From: JAJUFS01 sp036381175
GTDB taxonomy: Bacteria > Pseudomonadota > Gammaproteobacteria > Natronospirales > JAJUFS01
Reading direction: 5' to 3'
NCBI GenBank assembly: GCA_036381175.1
Contig: DASVDI010000046.1
Span: forward strand, 45,928 to 109,927
DNA length: 64,000 nt
Shown here: positions 42,016 through 49,783 of the stretch, one piece after another
Numbering within the stretch: position 1 is the first letter of the stretch
Layout: each line of letters begins with the position of its first letter
Translations under genes and position numbers: made by a program
Notes under the pieces: generated by a model
The model's database searches: none
Told to the model about the DNA's origin: nothing
Seen by the model: only the letters and a program-made list of their open reading frames with translations

Positions 42016-43289
42016 CGCGGACCTCCGTTGCGGCGACGGTTGCCACCGCCACCGGAACCGCCACGGCGCTGCCCGCCGCGCGGCGTTGCGCGTTCGCGTT
42101 TCGCGGGACGCGCAAGATCCGTTTCCAGCAGGTCTTCGTAGTAATTCTCGCGCGGGATCGGCAGGCCGATGTATGCCTCGATCTCCGGCAGCGTGACGGC
42201 GTAATCCTCGCAGGCGAAGGAGATCGCGTCGCCCTCGGCGCCGGCGCGCGCCGTACGGCCGATGCGGTGCACGTAGTCTTCGGCTTCCTGCGGCAGGTCG
42301 TAATTGAAGACGTGGCTCACGGCCGGCACGTGCAGGCCGCGTGAAGCGACATCGGTCGTAACGAGAATCGGCAGTTCGCCGTCCTGGAATTGCCGCAGCA
42401 GCCGCAGGCGCTTGTTCTGGCGCACGTCGCCGGACAGCATTTCCGCATGGAAGCCGTTGCCTTCCAGCCACGCGGTGAGGTCTTCGGCAACGCGCTTGGT
42501 GTTCACGAAAATGATGGTGCGGCGGCAGTCCATGCGCTTCAGCAGCCCGATCAGCAGCGGCACTTTTTCGCGGTTCGAGGGGAAGAACACGAGCTGGCGG
42601 ATGCGTTCCACCGTCACGCCTTCTTCCTCGATGTTGATCTTCTCGGGGTTGTTCATGTGCTCGTAGGCGAGCTCCATCACGCGGTGCGAAAGCGTGGCGG
42701 AGAAGAGCATGGTCAGGCGTTCGGCCGGTGGCGGCAGGCGGCGCAGCAAAAAGCGGATGTCCTTGATGAAGCCCATGTCGAACATGCGGTCGGCTTCATC
42801 CAGGATCGTGACGCGCGCTTCCTGCAAGTCATAGACGTGCTGCTTGAGGTAATCGATCAATCGTCCCGGCGTGCCGATGAGGATGTCCACGCCATCGACC
42901 AGTCGCTGGCGCTGCTTTTCGTAATCCTCGCCCCCGTAGACCAGCCCGATCTCGAAACCGGTATGCCCGCCGATCTGCTCGGCGTCCTTCGCGATCTGCA
43001 CAGCGAGTTCGCGCGTGGGTGCCACGATCAGCGCGCGCGGCTGGTTGGCGCGGCGCGTCGGGCTTGCCGGTTCGCGCAGCAACGTTTCGTACATGGCAAC
43101 GAGGAATGCGGCTGTCTTGCCGGTGCCCGTCTGCGCCTGGCCGGCGACATCCTTGCCCGCGAGTGCGACAGGCAGGGCGAGCGCCTGGATGGGCGTGCAG
43201 AAGTCGAAACCGGCATCGTCAATGCCGCGCTTGAGTGTCTCGTTGAGCGTGAAACTGTCGAAGGAGGTGTCGCTGAGATGTGCTGTCAT
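42012..43289 (-). CDS. rhlB: ATP-dependent RNA helicase RhlB (DEAD box)
   Basis: A 425-residue DEAD-box helicase, in E. coli part of the RNA degradosome. The motifs occur in order: Q motif (FDFCTPIQALALP), Walker A (AQTGTGKTAAF), PTREL, TPGR, LDEADRMFDMGF, SATL, then ARG-like TTDVASRGLHVP and HRIGRTARAG. The C-terminal tail is Arg/Gly-rich. Genome position divergent from trxA-rho is exactly that of E. coli rhlB, which supports the name. YkgJ follows with a 4-bp overlap. Confidence 0.93.
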   Translation of the reverse strand: MTAHLSDTSFDSFTLNETLKRGIDDAGFDFCTPIQALALPVALAGKDVAGQAQTGTGKTAAFLVAMYETLLREPASPTRRANQPRALIVAPTRELAVQIAKDAEQIGGHTGFEIGLVYGGEDYEKQRQRLVDGVDILIGTPGRLIDYLKQHVYDLQEARVTILDEADRMFDMGFIKDIRFLLRRLPPPAERLTMLFSATLSHRVMELAYEHMNNPEKINIEEEGVTVERIRQLVFFPSNREKVPLLIGLLKRMDCRRTIIFVNTKRVAEDLTAWLEGNGFHAEMLSGDVRQNKRLRLLRQFQDGELPILVTTDVASRGLHVPAVSHVFNYDLPQEAEDYVHRIGRTARAGAEGDAISFACEDYAVTLPEIEAYIGLPIPRENYYEDLLETDLARPAKRERATPRGGQRRGGSGGGGNRRRNGGPR

Positions 43290-43554
43290 GAAGCCTTCTG
43301 GCGGTGAGAGTGAATACCGGGGATGGCAGGACTTGAAATCGAATCGGAATTGGGCTCAAATACTGTCAGTCATGGGTCCGCAGCCGCCGGACCGGAATAC
43401 CTCAAACATACCGAAAGAGCCGCGATCCGGCAGTGCTATTGTGCCTTAACAGGCTTCGCACGTCACATCCCCGAACATTTTACCGATGTGTTACCGCCGC
43501 ATTCGTGCCTGCTTTACAGGAAACTGGCAAATCTCTCAGTGGAGGCCTTGCAGC

Positions 43555-43881
43555 GTGAACGAAAAGATTACCCATACCAGCGATTCCGCTTTTGACAGCG
43601 ATGTTCTGAAATCCGACCTGCCCGTGCTCGTCGATTACTGGGCGGAGTGGTGCGGCCCGTGCAAGATGATTGCGCCGGTGCTTGACGACATCGCCACCGA
43701 ATACGACGGCAAGTTGCGCATCGTGAAACTGAACATCGATGAAAATCCGCAGACGCCGCCGAAGTTCGGCATTCGCGGCATTCCCACATTGATGCTGTTC
43801 AAGAACGGCGCGGTGGAAGCAACCAAGGTCGGCGCGATGTCCAAATCGCAGCTCTCCGCATTCATTGAAACCAATCTCTGA
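43555..43881 (+). CDS. trxA: thioredoxin TrxA
   Basis: A 108-residue thioredoxin with the WCGPC active site in DYWAEWCGPCKMIAPVLDDI, the cis-Pro in RGIPTLMLFKNG, and length equal to E. coli Trx1. The start is GTG 43555, with GGAGG at 43541-43545. An upstream frame from 43486 lacks homology. It donates electrons to MsrA, DsbD and others, all also present in this window. rho follows after 163 bp. Confidence 0.95.
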   Translation: MNEKITHTSDSAFDSDVLKSDLPVLVDYWAEWCGPCKMIAPVLDDIATEYDGKLRIVKLNIDENPQTPPKFGIRGIPTLMLFKNGAVEATKVGAMSKSQLSAFIETNL

Positions 43882-43900
43882 CGGATTCCTGTCGTATTTT

Positions 43901-43931
43901 TTGCGGTCCGGCGAGGGGCCGGCCGCATTTC
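43901..43931 (+). terminator. possible terminator/attenuator between trxA and rho
   Basis: TGCGG-T-CCGG and CCGG-CCGCA pair around CGAGGGG, followed by ATTT only. The T-run is weak, so read-through into rho or a pause is as likely as full termination. Confidence 0.45.
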
Positions 43932-44044
43932 AAACCGACGGAAAGTCGTGATCCAGATGGACCTGTTTCCCTCCTTCACATGCCGGTGGCGACCGCTGCC
44001 GGGCGAAAAAAACAGCAAAGCCTGAAACAACTCGAGAACAACAG

Positions 44045-45301
44045 ATGAATTTGACAGAACTGAAACAGAAATCGGCGTCCGAACTTATCGGGATCGCCGA
44101 ACAAATGGGGCTCGAGGGAACGGCTCGCTCGCGCAAGCAGGACATCATCTTCTCCATCCTCAAGGCGCACGCGCGGAGCGGTGAAGACATTTACGGCGAT
44201 GGGGTGCTGGAAATTTTGCAGGACGGCTTCGGCTTCCTGCGCTCCGCCGACAGCTCCTATCTCGCAGGCCCGGATGACATTTACGTCTCCCCGAGCCAGA
44301 TACGGCGGTTCAGTCTTCGCACCGGTGACACCATCTCCGGCAAGATTCGCCCGCCGAAGGAAGGCGAGCGTTATTTCGCATTGCTCAAGGTCGCCGAGAT
44401 CAATTTCGAGGCGCCGGAGCAGGCGAAGAACAAGGTTCTTTTCGAAAATCTCACGCCGCTGTTTCCCGATGAACGTCTCACCATGGAAATCGGCAACGGT
44501 TCCACCGAAGACATCACCGCGCGCATCATCGACATGGCCGCACCGATTGGCAAAGGCCAGCGCGGACTGCTCGTCTCGCCACCGAAAGCCGGCAAGACGA
44601 TGATGCTGCAGAACATCGCGCACTCCATCGAACACAATCATCCCGAGTGCTATCTCATCGTCCTTCTGATCGACGAGCGTCCGGAAGAAGTGACGGAAAT
44701 GTCGCGTTCGGTGCGCGGCGAAGTCGTGTCATCGACGTTCGATGAACCGGCCTCGCGCCACGTGCAGGTTGCGGAAATGGTGATCGAGAAGGCGAAGCGC
44801 CTGGTCGAGCACAAGAAGGATGTCGTGATTCTGCTGGATTCCATCACGCGTCTCGGCCGTGCGTACAACACTGTCGTGCCGTCATCCGGCAAGGTGCTCA
44901 CGGGTGGCGTCGATGCGAACGCGCTGCAGCGCCCGAAGCGTTTCTTCGGTGCCGCGCGCAACATCGAGGAAGGCGGCTCGCTCACGATCATTGCCACCGC
45001 GCTCGTTGAAACCGGCTCGCGCATGGACGACGTGATTTACGAAGAGTTCAAGGGCACCGGCAACATGGAAATTCACCTGGATCGCCGCATCACCGAGAAG
45101 CGCGTGTTCCCGGCGATCAACATCAACCGTTCCGGCACGCGCCGTGAAGAGTTGATGGTGAAACCGGATGAACTGCAGAAGATGTGGATCCTGCGCAAGG
45201 TCCTGCATCCGATGGACGAATTGCAGGCGATCGAATTCCTGATGGACAAGCTCAAGGACACGAAGACGAACAACGAATTCTTCGATTCGATGAAAAGATA
45301 G
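44045..45301 (+). CDS. rho: transcription termination factor Rho
   Basis: A 418-residue hexameric RNA helicase. It starts MNLTELKQKSASELIGIAEQM and has the cold-shock-like RNA-binding domain DGFGFLRS..YLAGPDDIYVSPSQIRRF, the Walker A loop PPKAGKTMMLQ, Walker B VVILLDSITRLGRAYN and the Q/R-loop region GGVDANAL. Length and sequence match standard Rho. It is followed by a REP element and the convergent dps. Confidence 0.97.
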   Translation: MNLTELKQKSASELIGIAEQMGLEGTARSRKQDIIFSILKAHARSGEDIYGDGVLEILQDGFGFLRSADSSYLAGPDDIYVSPSQIRRFSLRTGDTISGKIRPPKEGERYFALLKVAEINFEAPEQAKNKVLFENLTPLFPDERLTMEIGNGSTEDITARIIDMAAPIGKGQRGLLVSPPKAGKTMMLQNIAHSIEHNHPECYLIVLLIDERPEEVTEMSRSVRGEVVSSTFDEPASRHVQVAEMVIEKAKRLVEHKKDVVILLDSITRLGRAYNTVVPSSGKVLTGGVDANALQRPKRFFGAARNIEEGGSLTIIATALVETGSRMDDVIYEEFKGTGNMEIHLDRRITEKRVFPAININRSGTRREELMVKPDELQKMWILRKVLHPMDELQAIEFLMDKLKDTKTNNEFFDSMKR

Positions 45302-45302
45302 G

Positions 45303-45357
45303 TGTAGGAGCTCAGGCGCGAGCTTCGATGGGTTCGCGCCTGAAGGCGCTCCTACAT
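45303..45357. repeat. REP element between rho and dps
   Basis: TGTAGGAGCTCAGGCGCGA and TTCGCGCCTGAAGGCGCTCCTACA face each other across GCTTCGATGGG. It fills nearly the whole gap between the convergent genes, one base from each stop codon. Confidence 0.88.
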
Positions 45358-45358
45358 G

Positions 45359-45826
45359 TCATTCAAGATGCGCGCGCAGCATCCACGCTGCCTTCTGATG
45401 CACCTCCAGTCTCGCCGTGACAAGACTTATCGTTGCTTCGTCGCCATGCTTGCCGGCTTCCTTGAAGGTTTCCATCAGCGCGCGTGACACCGTTTCGTGA
45501 TCGGCGGCGAGTTCACGGATCATCTCTTCCGCTTTCGGTACGCCCTCGGCATCCTTCACTTCGGCAAGCTTCGCAAATTCCCGGTACGAGCCCGGCGCGC
45601 GCTCACCCAGTGCGCGGATTCGCTCGGCGATGTCGTCCACGGCGACGGCAAGTTCGGTGTACTGCGTCTCGAACAGCGTGTGCAGCGTCTGGAACATCGG
45701 GCCTGTCACGTTCCAGTGATAGTTGTGCGTTTTCAGATAAAGCGTGTACGAGTCCGCCAGCAATCGCGACAGCTTCTCCGTCACGGCGCGACGCTCGACG
45801 TCTTTCATGCCGATGTTGATTTCCAT
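45359..45826 (-). CDS. dps: Dps family DNA-binding ferritin-like protein
   Basis: A 155-residue Dps/miniferritin. The ferroxidase ligands lie in KTHNYHWNVTGPMFQTLHTLFETQYTEL (His and Asp/Glu set, about residues 33-60) and VDDIAERIRALGE. The start is preceded by GAGGAGGCACC. Dps stores iron and protects DNA in oxidative stress or stationary phase. A possible OxyR-like dyad lies about 100 bp upstream. Confidence 0.93.
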   Translation of the reverse strand: MEINIGMKDVERRAVTEKLSRLLADSYTLYLKTHNYHWNVTGPMFQTLHTLFETQYTELAVAVDDIAERIRALGERAPGSYREFAKLAEVKDAEGVPKAEEMIRELAADHETVSRALMETFKEAGKHGDEATISLVTARLEVHQKAAWMLRAHLE

Positions 45827-45916
45827 GGTGCCTCCTCGGTTATCCCGGTTCTTGATATGGGAACGATGATAGGCAGAGGCAAGCGGTAGGTAAATTGAAT
45901 AAAAAGCATTGCATCG

Positions 45917-45931
45917 ATAGCGGGTAACTAT
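45917..45931. promoter_or_regulatory. ATAG-N7-CTAT dyad upstream of dps
   Basis: ATAG CGGGTAA CTAT has the spacing of one OxyR half-operator pair. It is 91 bp upstream of the dps start codon. Only one dyad of the two usual ones is seen, so this is tentative. Confidence 0.35.
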
Positions 45932-45943
45932 GATCAGCGCAAG

Positions 45944-45968
45944 AAAAAAGGCGGGACAGCGTCCCGCC
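45944..45968 (-). terminator. intrinsic terminator of the barrel protein gene
   Basis: GGCGGGAC and GTCCCGCC pair around AGC and are followed on the minus strand by six T. It lies just after the stop at 45973. Confidence 0.88.
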
Positions 45969-45972
45969 GGTA

Positions 45973-46584
45973 TCAGAAGTTCCAGCGCAGATCGGCAGTA
46001 CTGGCAACGTCGCCTTCGAAATCGCGGTAACCGATGCCAATCGCGAAGGCCGGCGTGATGGCATAGCGCAAATCCACGCGCCAGTCGTTCGCCCTGTCAG
46101 CCAGGACGTTCGTGAACCGGTGCCGGAATTCGCCTTCCAGCTTTTCGGTGAAGCGGCCTCGAACACCGACGACAACGAAGTAGCCGTTATCGCTTTCGTC
46201 CGGAATTATGGAAACGTCATTACCGTTGGCGAGGTCGATCACACCCGTATAAATGTCGGCCTTTACCAGCCCGGCGCCGGACACAAGATCAACGCGCCCA
46301 TGAACCGGCCAGGCGTAGCCGCCGCCGATGCGAAGAGAATCGCTGCCGGATTCAAGCCGAAAGAGACCGGCGATATCGAGTGGCGCGATGTCCGTCTGCT
46401 CATAACCTCCGAACAGCATCCAGTTGCCGAATGTCTGTCCAGCTCGCAACTCGAAGCCATCGAAATCAATACCGATAGTCTTGATTTCACCCTGGAAATA
46501 ACCTGCTTCGATATAGCAGTGGTTATCATTTGCGGAGAAAGCGGGCGAGGCGCCCAGCAGTGCGAGGGTGTACAACATTTTCAT
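45973..46584 (-). CDS. small outer-membrane beta-barrel protein (OmpA/porin-like fold)
   Basis: A 203-residue exported protein. The ATG at 46584 follows AAGGA, opening a short signal peptide (MKMLYTLALLGASPAFSA). The mature part alternates beta strands: CYIEAGYFQGEIKTIGIDFDG, RAGQTFGNWMLFGGYEQTD, LRIGGGYAWPVHGRVDLVSGAG, FVVVGVRGRFTEKLEGEFRHR, and it ends LRWNF with a terminal Phe. Eight strands are likely. No specific function is recognised. Confidence 0.7.
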   Translation of the reverse strand: MKMLYTLALLGASPAFSANDNHCYIEAGYFQGEIKTIGIDFDGFELRAGQTFGNWMLFGGYEQTDIAPLDIAGLFRLESGSDSLRIGGGYAWPVHGRVDLVSGAGLVKADIYTGVIDLANGNDVSIIPDESDNGYFVVVGVRGRFTEKLEGEFRHRFTNVLADRANDWRVDLRYAITPAFAIGIGYRDFEGDVASTADLRWNF

Positions 46585-46648
46585 TGTGAAGTCCTTGTCC
46601 GAACGGGAATAATCCCGCCGCTCCATGCGCAGTCATTTGTTCAATCGG

Positions 46649-47938
46649 CTAATCATCTCCGCGTTCGCGCTGCACGGCGCGCCAGCCGATGTCGCGGCGG
46701 CAGAACATGCCCTGCCAGGAAATCACATCAACGGCCGTGTAGGCAGCTTCCTGTGCGTGTGTGACGTCATCACCGAGGCCGACGGCACACAGCACGCGAC
46801 CGCCGTTGGTAAGCACCTCGCTGTTCTCGAGTTTCGTACCCGCGTGAAACACTTTCGCGCCTTCGGGGACGGCATCGAGGCCGCGAACGACATCGCCCTT
46901 GCGCACGCTGCCGGGATAGCCTTCGGCGGCCAGAACGACACCGAGTGCTGCGCGTGAATCCCATTCGCACGTCACTTCATCGAGCTGTTCATCCAGCGCC
47001 GCGTCGACGAGTTCGGTCAAATCGGAATTCAATCGCATCATGATCGGCTGCGTTTCGGGATCGCCGAAGCGGCAGTTGAATTCGATCACTTTCGGGATAC
47101 CGGCGGGCGAAATCATGAGGCCAGCGTAAAGAAAACCCGTGAACGGTACGCCGTCGGCCTGCATGCCTTCGACGGTCGGCTGAATGATGTTTTGGAGGAT
47201 GCGTTCGAAAATTTCCGGCGTGACAACAGGCGCGGGCGAGTAGGCGCCCATGCCGCCGGTGTTCGGTCCCTTGTCGCCTTCATCGCGCGCCTTGTGATCC
47301 TGACTGGTCGCCATCGGCAGCACGTTCACGCCATCGATCATGCAGATGAAGCTCGCTTCCTCGCCAGCGAGAAATTCCTCGATCACCACGCGCGCACCGG
47401 CGTCGCCGAATGCATTGCCTTCGAGCATGTCGCGCACGGCAGCGTGTGCTTCGGGCAGCGTCTGCGCGACGATCACGCCCTTGCCCGCAGCGAGGCCGTC
47501 GGCCTTGACGACAACCGGCGCGCCTTTTTCATTGATGTATTCGATCGCGTCGTTCACGTCCGTGAACACGCGGTATTCGCCGGTAGGAATTCGGTGGCGG
47601 GCAAGAAAATCTTTCGCGAACGCCTTGCTGCCTTCAAGCTGCGCAGCTTTTGCCGTCGGGCCGAAACAGCGCAGGCCGGCAGCGCGAAATGCATCGACAA
47701 TGCCTGCAACCAGCGGCGCTTCCGGACCGACGATGGTCTGATCAATCCCGTTGTCGCGAACGAAATCAATCAGTGCGTCGAAATCCATCGGATCGATGGC
47801 GACATTCTCGATGCCGGGCTCGCGCGCGGTGCCGGCGTTGCCTGGTGCAACGAAGACTTTTTCAACACGCGGAGACTGTGCTGCCTTCCAGGCGAGCGCA
47901 TGTTCGCGGCCGCCGCCGCCGATGACGAGTACTTTCAT
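46649..47938 (-). CDS. purD: phosphoribosylamine-glycine ligase PurD
   Basis: Catalyses the second step of purine synthesis, joining glycine to phosphoribosylamine. The 429 residues begin MKVLVIGGGGREHALAWKAAQ, as in E. coli. The ATP-grasp parts are PVVVKADGLAAGKGVIVA, GEEASFICMIDG, GPNTGGMGAYSPAP and IEFNCRFGDPETQ. The upstream in-frame ATG at 47962 is a less likely start. purH is not adjacent; two other genes lie between them. Confidence 0.95.
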   Translation of the reverse strand: MKVLVIGGGGREHALAWKAAQSPRVEKVFVAPGNAGTAREPGIENVAIDPMDFDALIDFVRDNGIDQTIVGPEAPLVAGIVDAFRAAGLRCFGPTAKAAQLEGSKAFAKDFLARHRIPTGEYRVFTDVNDAIEYINEKGAPVVVKADGLAAGKGVIVAQTLPEAHAAVRDMLEGNAFGDAGARVVIEEFLAGEEASFICMIDGVNVLPMATSQDHKARDEGDKGPNTGGMGAYSPAPVVTPEIFERILQNIIQPTVEGMQADGVPFTGFLYAGLMISPAGIPKVIEFNCRFGDPETQPIMMRLNSDLTELVDAALDEQLDEVTCEWDSRAALGVVLAAEGYPGSVRKGDVVRGLDAVPEGAKVFHAGTKLENSEVLTNGGRVLCAVGLGDDVTHAQEAAYTAVDVISWQGMFCRRDIGWRAVQRERGDD

Positions 47939-48019
47939 GTCGAACCGTTCGGGAGTTGTCAAAGCGCTGGATTATACAGGCGCGACCGAAGGCGGCACGA
48001 TGGACGAGGCGGGCGCCGC

Positions 48020-48826
48020 TCACACGCCCGGCGAACGATGCTCCTGCTGACCGAGGCCTTGTACTGGCCGGAACGCTGCTGCATTGAGCGAGAACGAGAC
48101 AACCAGCCCGAGATGATCGGATGGCCGCACCTTGCCGCCATCCCGCCGCACGAGCTCGATGGCGCTGATGCGCCGGCCCAGATCGGCGTTCGCCCAGGCG
48201 TAATCGATGCGCTTGTCGGGATGATCCGCCTCGAAGGTGTAACCGGAATCATCCGGATGCGCCGCTTTCCAGAGATCGACATAACCGGCGTCTTCCAGGC
48301 GCGCGAGCAGCGGCGAGTTCGCAGGCATGTTGAAATCGCCGACCAGCAGCGTGAGGCCGTCCGCCTTGCCAAGAAAGGCGAGGGCTTCGGTGACGTTGTC
48401 CGCGGCCTGTTCTTCCACCCAGGAAAAATAGGCGTTGAAGACATTCAGCATGCCCTTGTCGAGATCGAAGCGCGCATGCTGGACGACGCGAGGATTATCG
48501 TCTTCGGACCCTGCGCGCAGGCTGAGTTCGCGCACGCTGGGCTCGCGGATCGGCGTGCGAGAGAGGATCGCCGAGCCCTGCTCGCGGCCGTTGTCGTCGA
48601 TATTCGCGGGATAGAAGAACACATAACGGTAATCGCGGAGCATGCGCGACAACTGCGTTGCCTGGTCGGCGCCGTCCTCCACCTCCGGATCGCTGCACAC
48701 GGCCTGCAGTGCGACGATATCCGGCTCCGCTTCCTCGATGGCATCGCGAATCAGCTCGCGGCGCTCTCGCCACGCACCGTGCTTGTCGCCGTAATAATTC
48801 AGGTTCTGCGTCATCACCGTCAGCAT
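48020..48826 (-). CDS. endonuclease/exonuclease/phosphatase family protein
   Basis: A 268-residue EEP-fold hydrolase: MTQNLNYYGDKHGAWRERRELI with the metal-binding Asn, DIVALQAVC, GSAILSRTP, LLVGDFNMPANSP (Asp/Asn), RIDYAWA, and a final SDHLGLVVSF (Asp-His). AGGAG precedes the ATG at 48826. It has no signal peptide. Substrate could be a phosphoester or DNA; the usual Glu of LQE reads LQA here, so the metal site may be altered. It lies upstream of purD on the same strand. Confidence 0.8.
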   Translation of the reverse strand: MLTVMTQNLNYYGDKHGAWRERRELIRDAIEEAEPDIVALQAVCSDPEVEDGADQATQLSRMLRDYRYVFFYPANIDDNGREQGSAILSRTPIREPSVRELSLRAGSEDDNPRVVQHARFDLDKGMLNVFNAYFSWVEEQAADNVTEALAFLGKADGLTLLVGDFNMPANSPLLARLEDAGYVDLWKAAHPDDSGYTFEADHPDKRIDYAWANADLGRRISAIELVRRDGGKVRPSDHLGLVVSFSLNAAAFRPVQGLGQQEHRSPGV

Positions 48827-48932
48827 GCTGTTCTCCTCTGCGTGCTTGTGCATTACACGACGGGAGCGGGAGAAGTAACAGGTGGTGGATTACCTTAGGG
48901 AGAAGGTGGGGAAAACGAAAATCCCTCCCCGG

Positions 48933-48955
48933 CCCTCCCTTTGGAAAAGGGAGGG
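48933..48955. repeat. CCCTCCCTTT..AAAGGGAGGG hairpin
   Basis: A perfect 10-bp inverted repeat with a three-base loop in the gap between the EEP gene and the ABM-like gene. On the minus strand GGATTTTCG follows some 12 bp later, so it may terminate the ABM-like gene transcript. The same motif type is common as a scattered repeat in high-GC proteobacteria. Confidence 0.6.
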
Positions 48956-49023
48956 AGCACTTCGTTTCGCTGTGAAGAAAACGGAACTGCTTTTCTTTCA
49001 GTCAGGCCGGCGAGGAGGATTTC

Positions 49024-49305
49024 TCAATCGATGAACCGGAATTCAGGATCGAGCTTTTCCGCGACACAGGCGTTCATCCGGTTCGCGATCTGCGGATCGG
49101 TAACACCTCGCTCCAGCGCGAGAATGTACGAATCGCGATCCGGCCAGATCGCCTTGCCGATCCACACACCGTCATTGCCCTGCGAAAGCTTCGCATCGCG
49201 TTGTCCGCGCAACTGGATGTATTGCTCGGACAGCTCCTCCCATGCCGCGCGGAATTCTTCTTCACGACCGGGATGAATGCGCCAGCGGTAGATGATGATG
49301 AACAT
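49024..49305 (-). CDS. ABM-like dimeric alpha-beta barrel protein
   Basis: A 93-residue protein: FIIIYRWRIHPGREEEFRAAWEELSEQ, then DGVWIGKAIWPDRDSYILALE. This is the pattern of antibiotic biosynthesis monooxygenase-like small proteins. It is not closely similar to the copy at 8889-9170. No function is claimed. Confidence 0.65.
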   Translation of the reverse strand: MFIIIYRWRIHPGREEEFRAAWEELSEQYIQLRGQRDAKLSQGNDGVWIGKAIWPDRDSYILALERGVTDPQIANRMNACVAEKLDPEFRFID

Positions 49306-49438
49306 GCTGCAAGATTACCGCTGACGGGACCGCGTAGCGATGGGCGGTTGTTGGCGTGTCATCCGGATTCCTGCCGGTTTCCGCATGGAGCGGATATAAC
49401 CTGCTGAGGCAACTTGCGAAATCTCGAGGAGTCGAACG

Positions 49439-49681
49439 ATGCAACTCATTCCCGTCCAATGGGTGATCGCGGCGGCCTGCGTATTCACCTTTTACTTGAT
49501 GGCCGACTACGAGGCACAACGCGCACGGGGCAAGCCTTCAAATCGCCTGTGGTGGCCGTTGTTGTCGTTTCTCGTTTCCGTCATCTCGATACGCGCCCTG
49601 GACAGCGGCGCATTCGCCGTGCTGGTCGGACAGATCGGCCTGTTTCTTGGAATCGGCGTATGGCGCGCCGCGAGAGATTGA
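49439..49681 (+). CDS. small membrane protein of unknown function
   Basis: 80 residues with two or three hydrophobic segments: VQWVIAAACVFTFYLMA, WWPLLSFLVSVISI and FAVLVGQIGLFLGIGV. GAGGAG lies nine bases before the ATG, which supports real translation. No family is recognised. It lies between minus-strand genes with its own 130-bp upstream region. Confidence 0.6.
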   Translation: MQLIPVQWVIAAACVFTFYLMADYEAQRARGKPSNRLWWPLLSFLVSVISIRALDSGAFAVLVGQIGLFLGIGVWRAARD

Positions 49682-49783
49682 TGCAAAGCCTCACTCCAAC
49701 CTACGCCAACCATTAAGGGCAAAAAAATCCTGTTAATCCGATTTTGGAATCCTGTAAATCCTGTCCATTGCACTTTGAATTAT

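Noticed and set aside
47192..48898. 568-residue plus-strand frame spanning purD and the EEP gene
   Set aside because: It runs antisense across two real genes and the space between them, with no recognisable domain.
49682..49783. Small gene or RNA after the membrane protein gene
   Set aside because: The 102-bp stretch only shows short AATCCTGT-type repeats and no start, stem or terminator.
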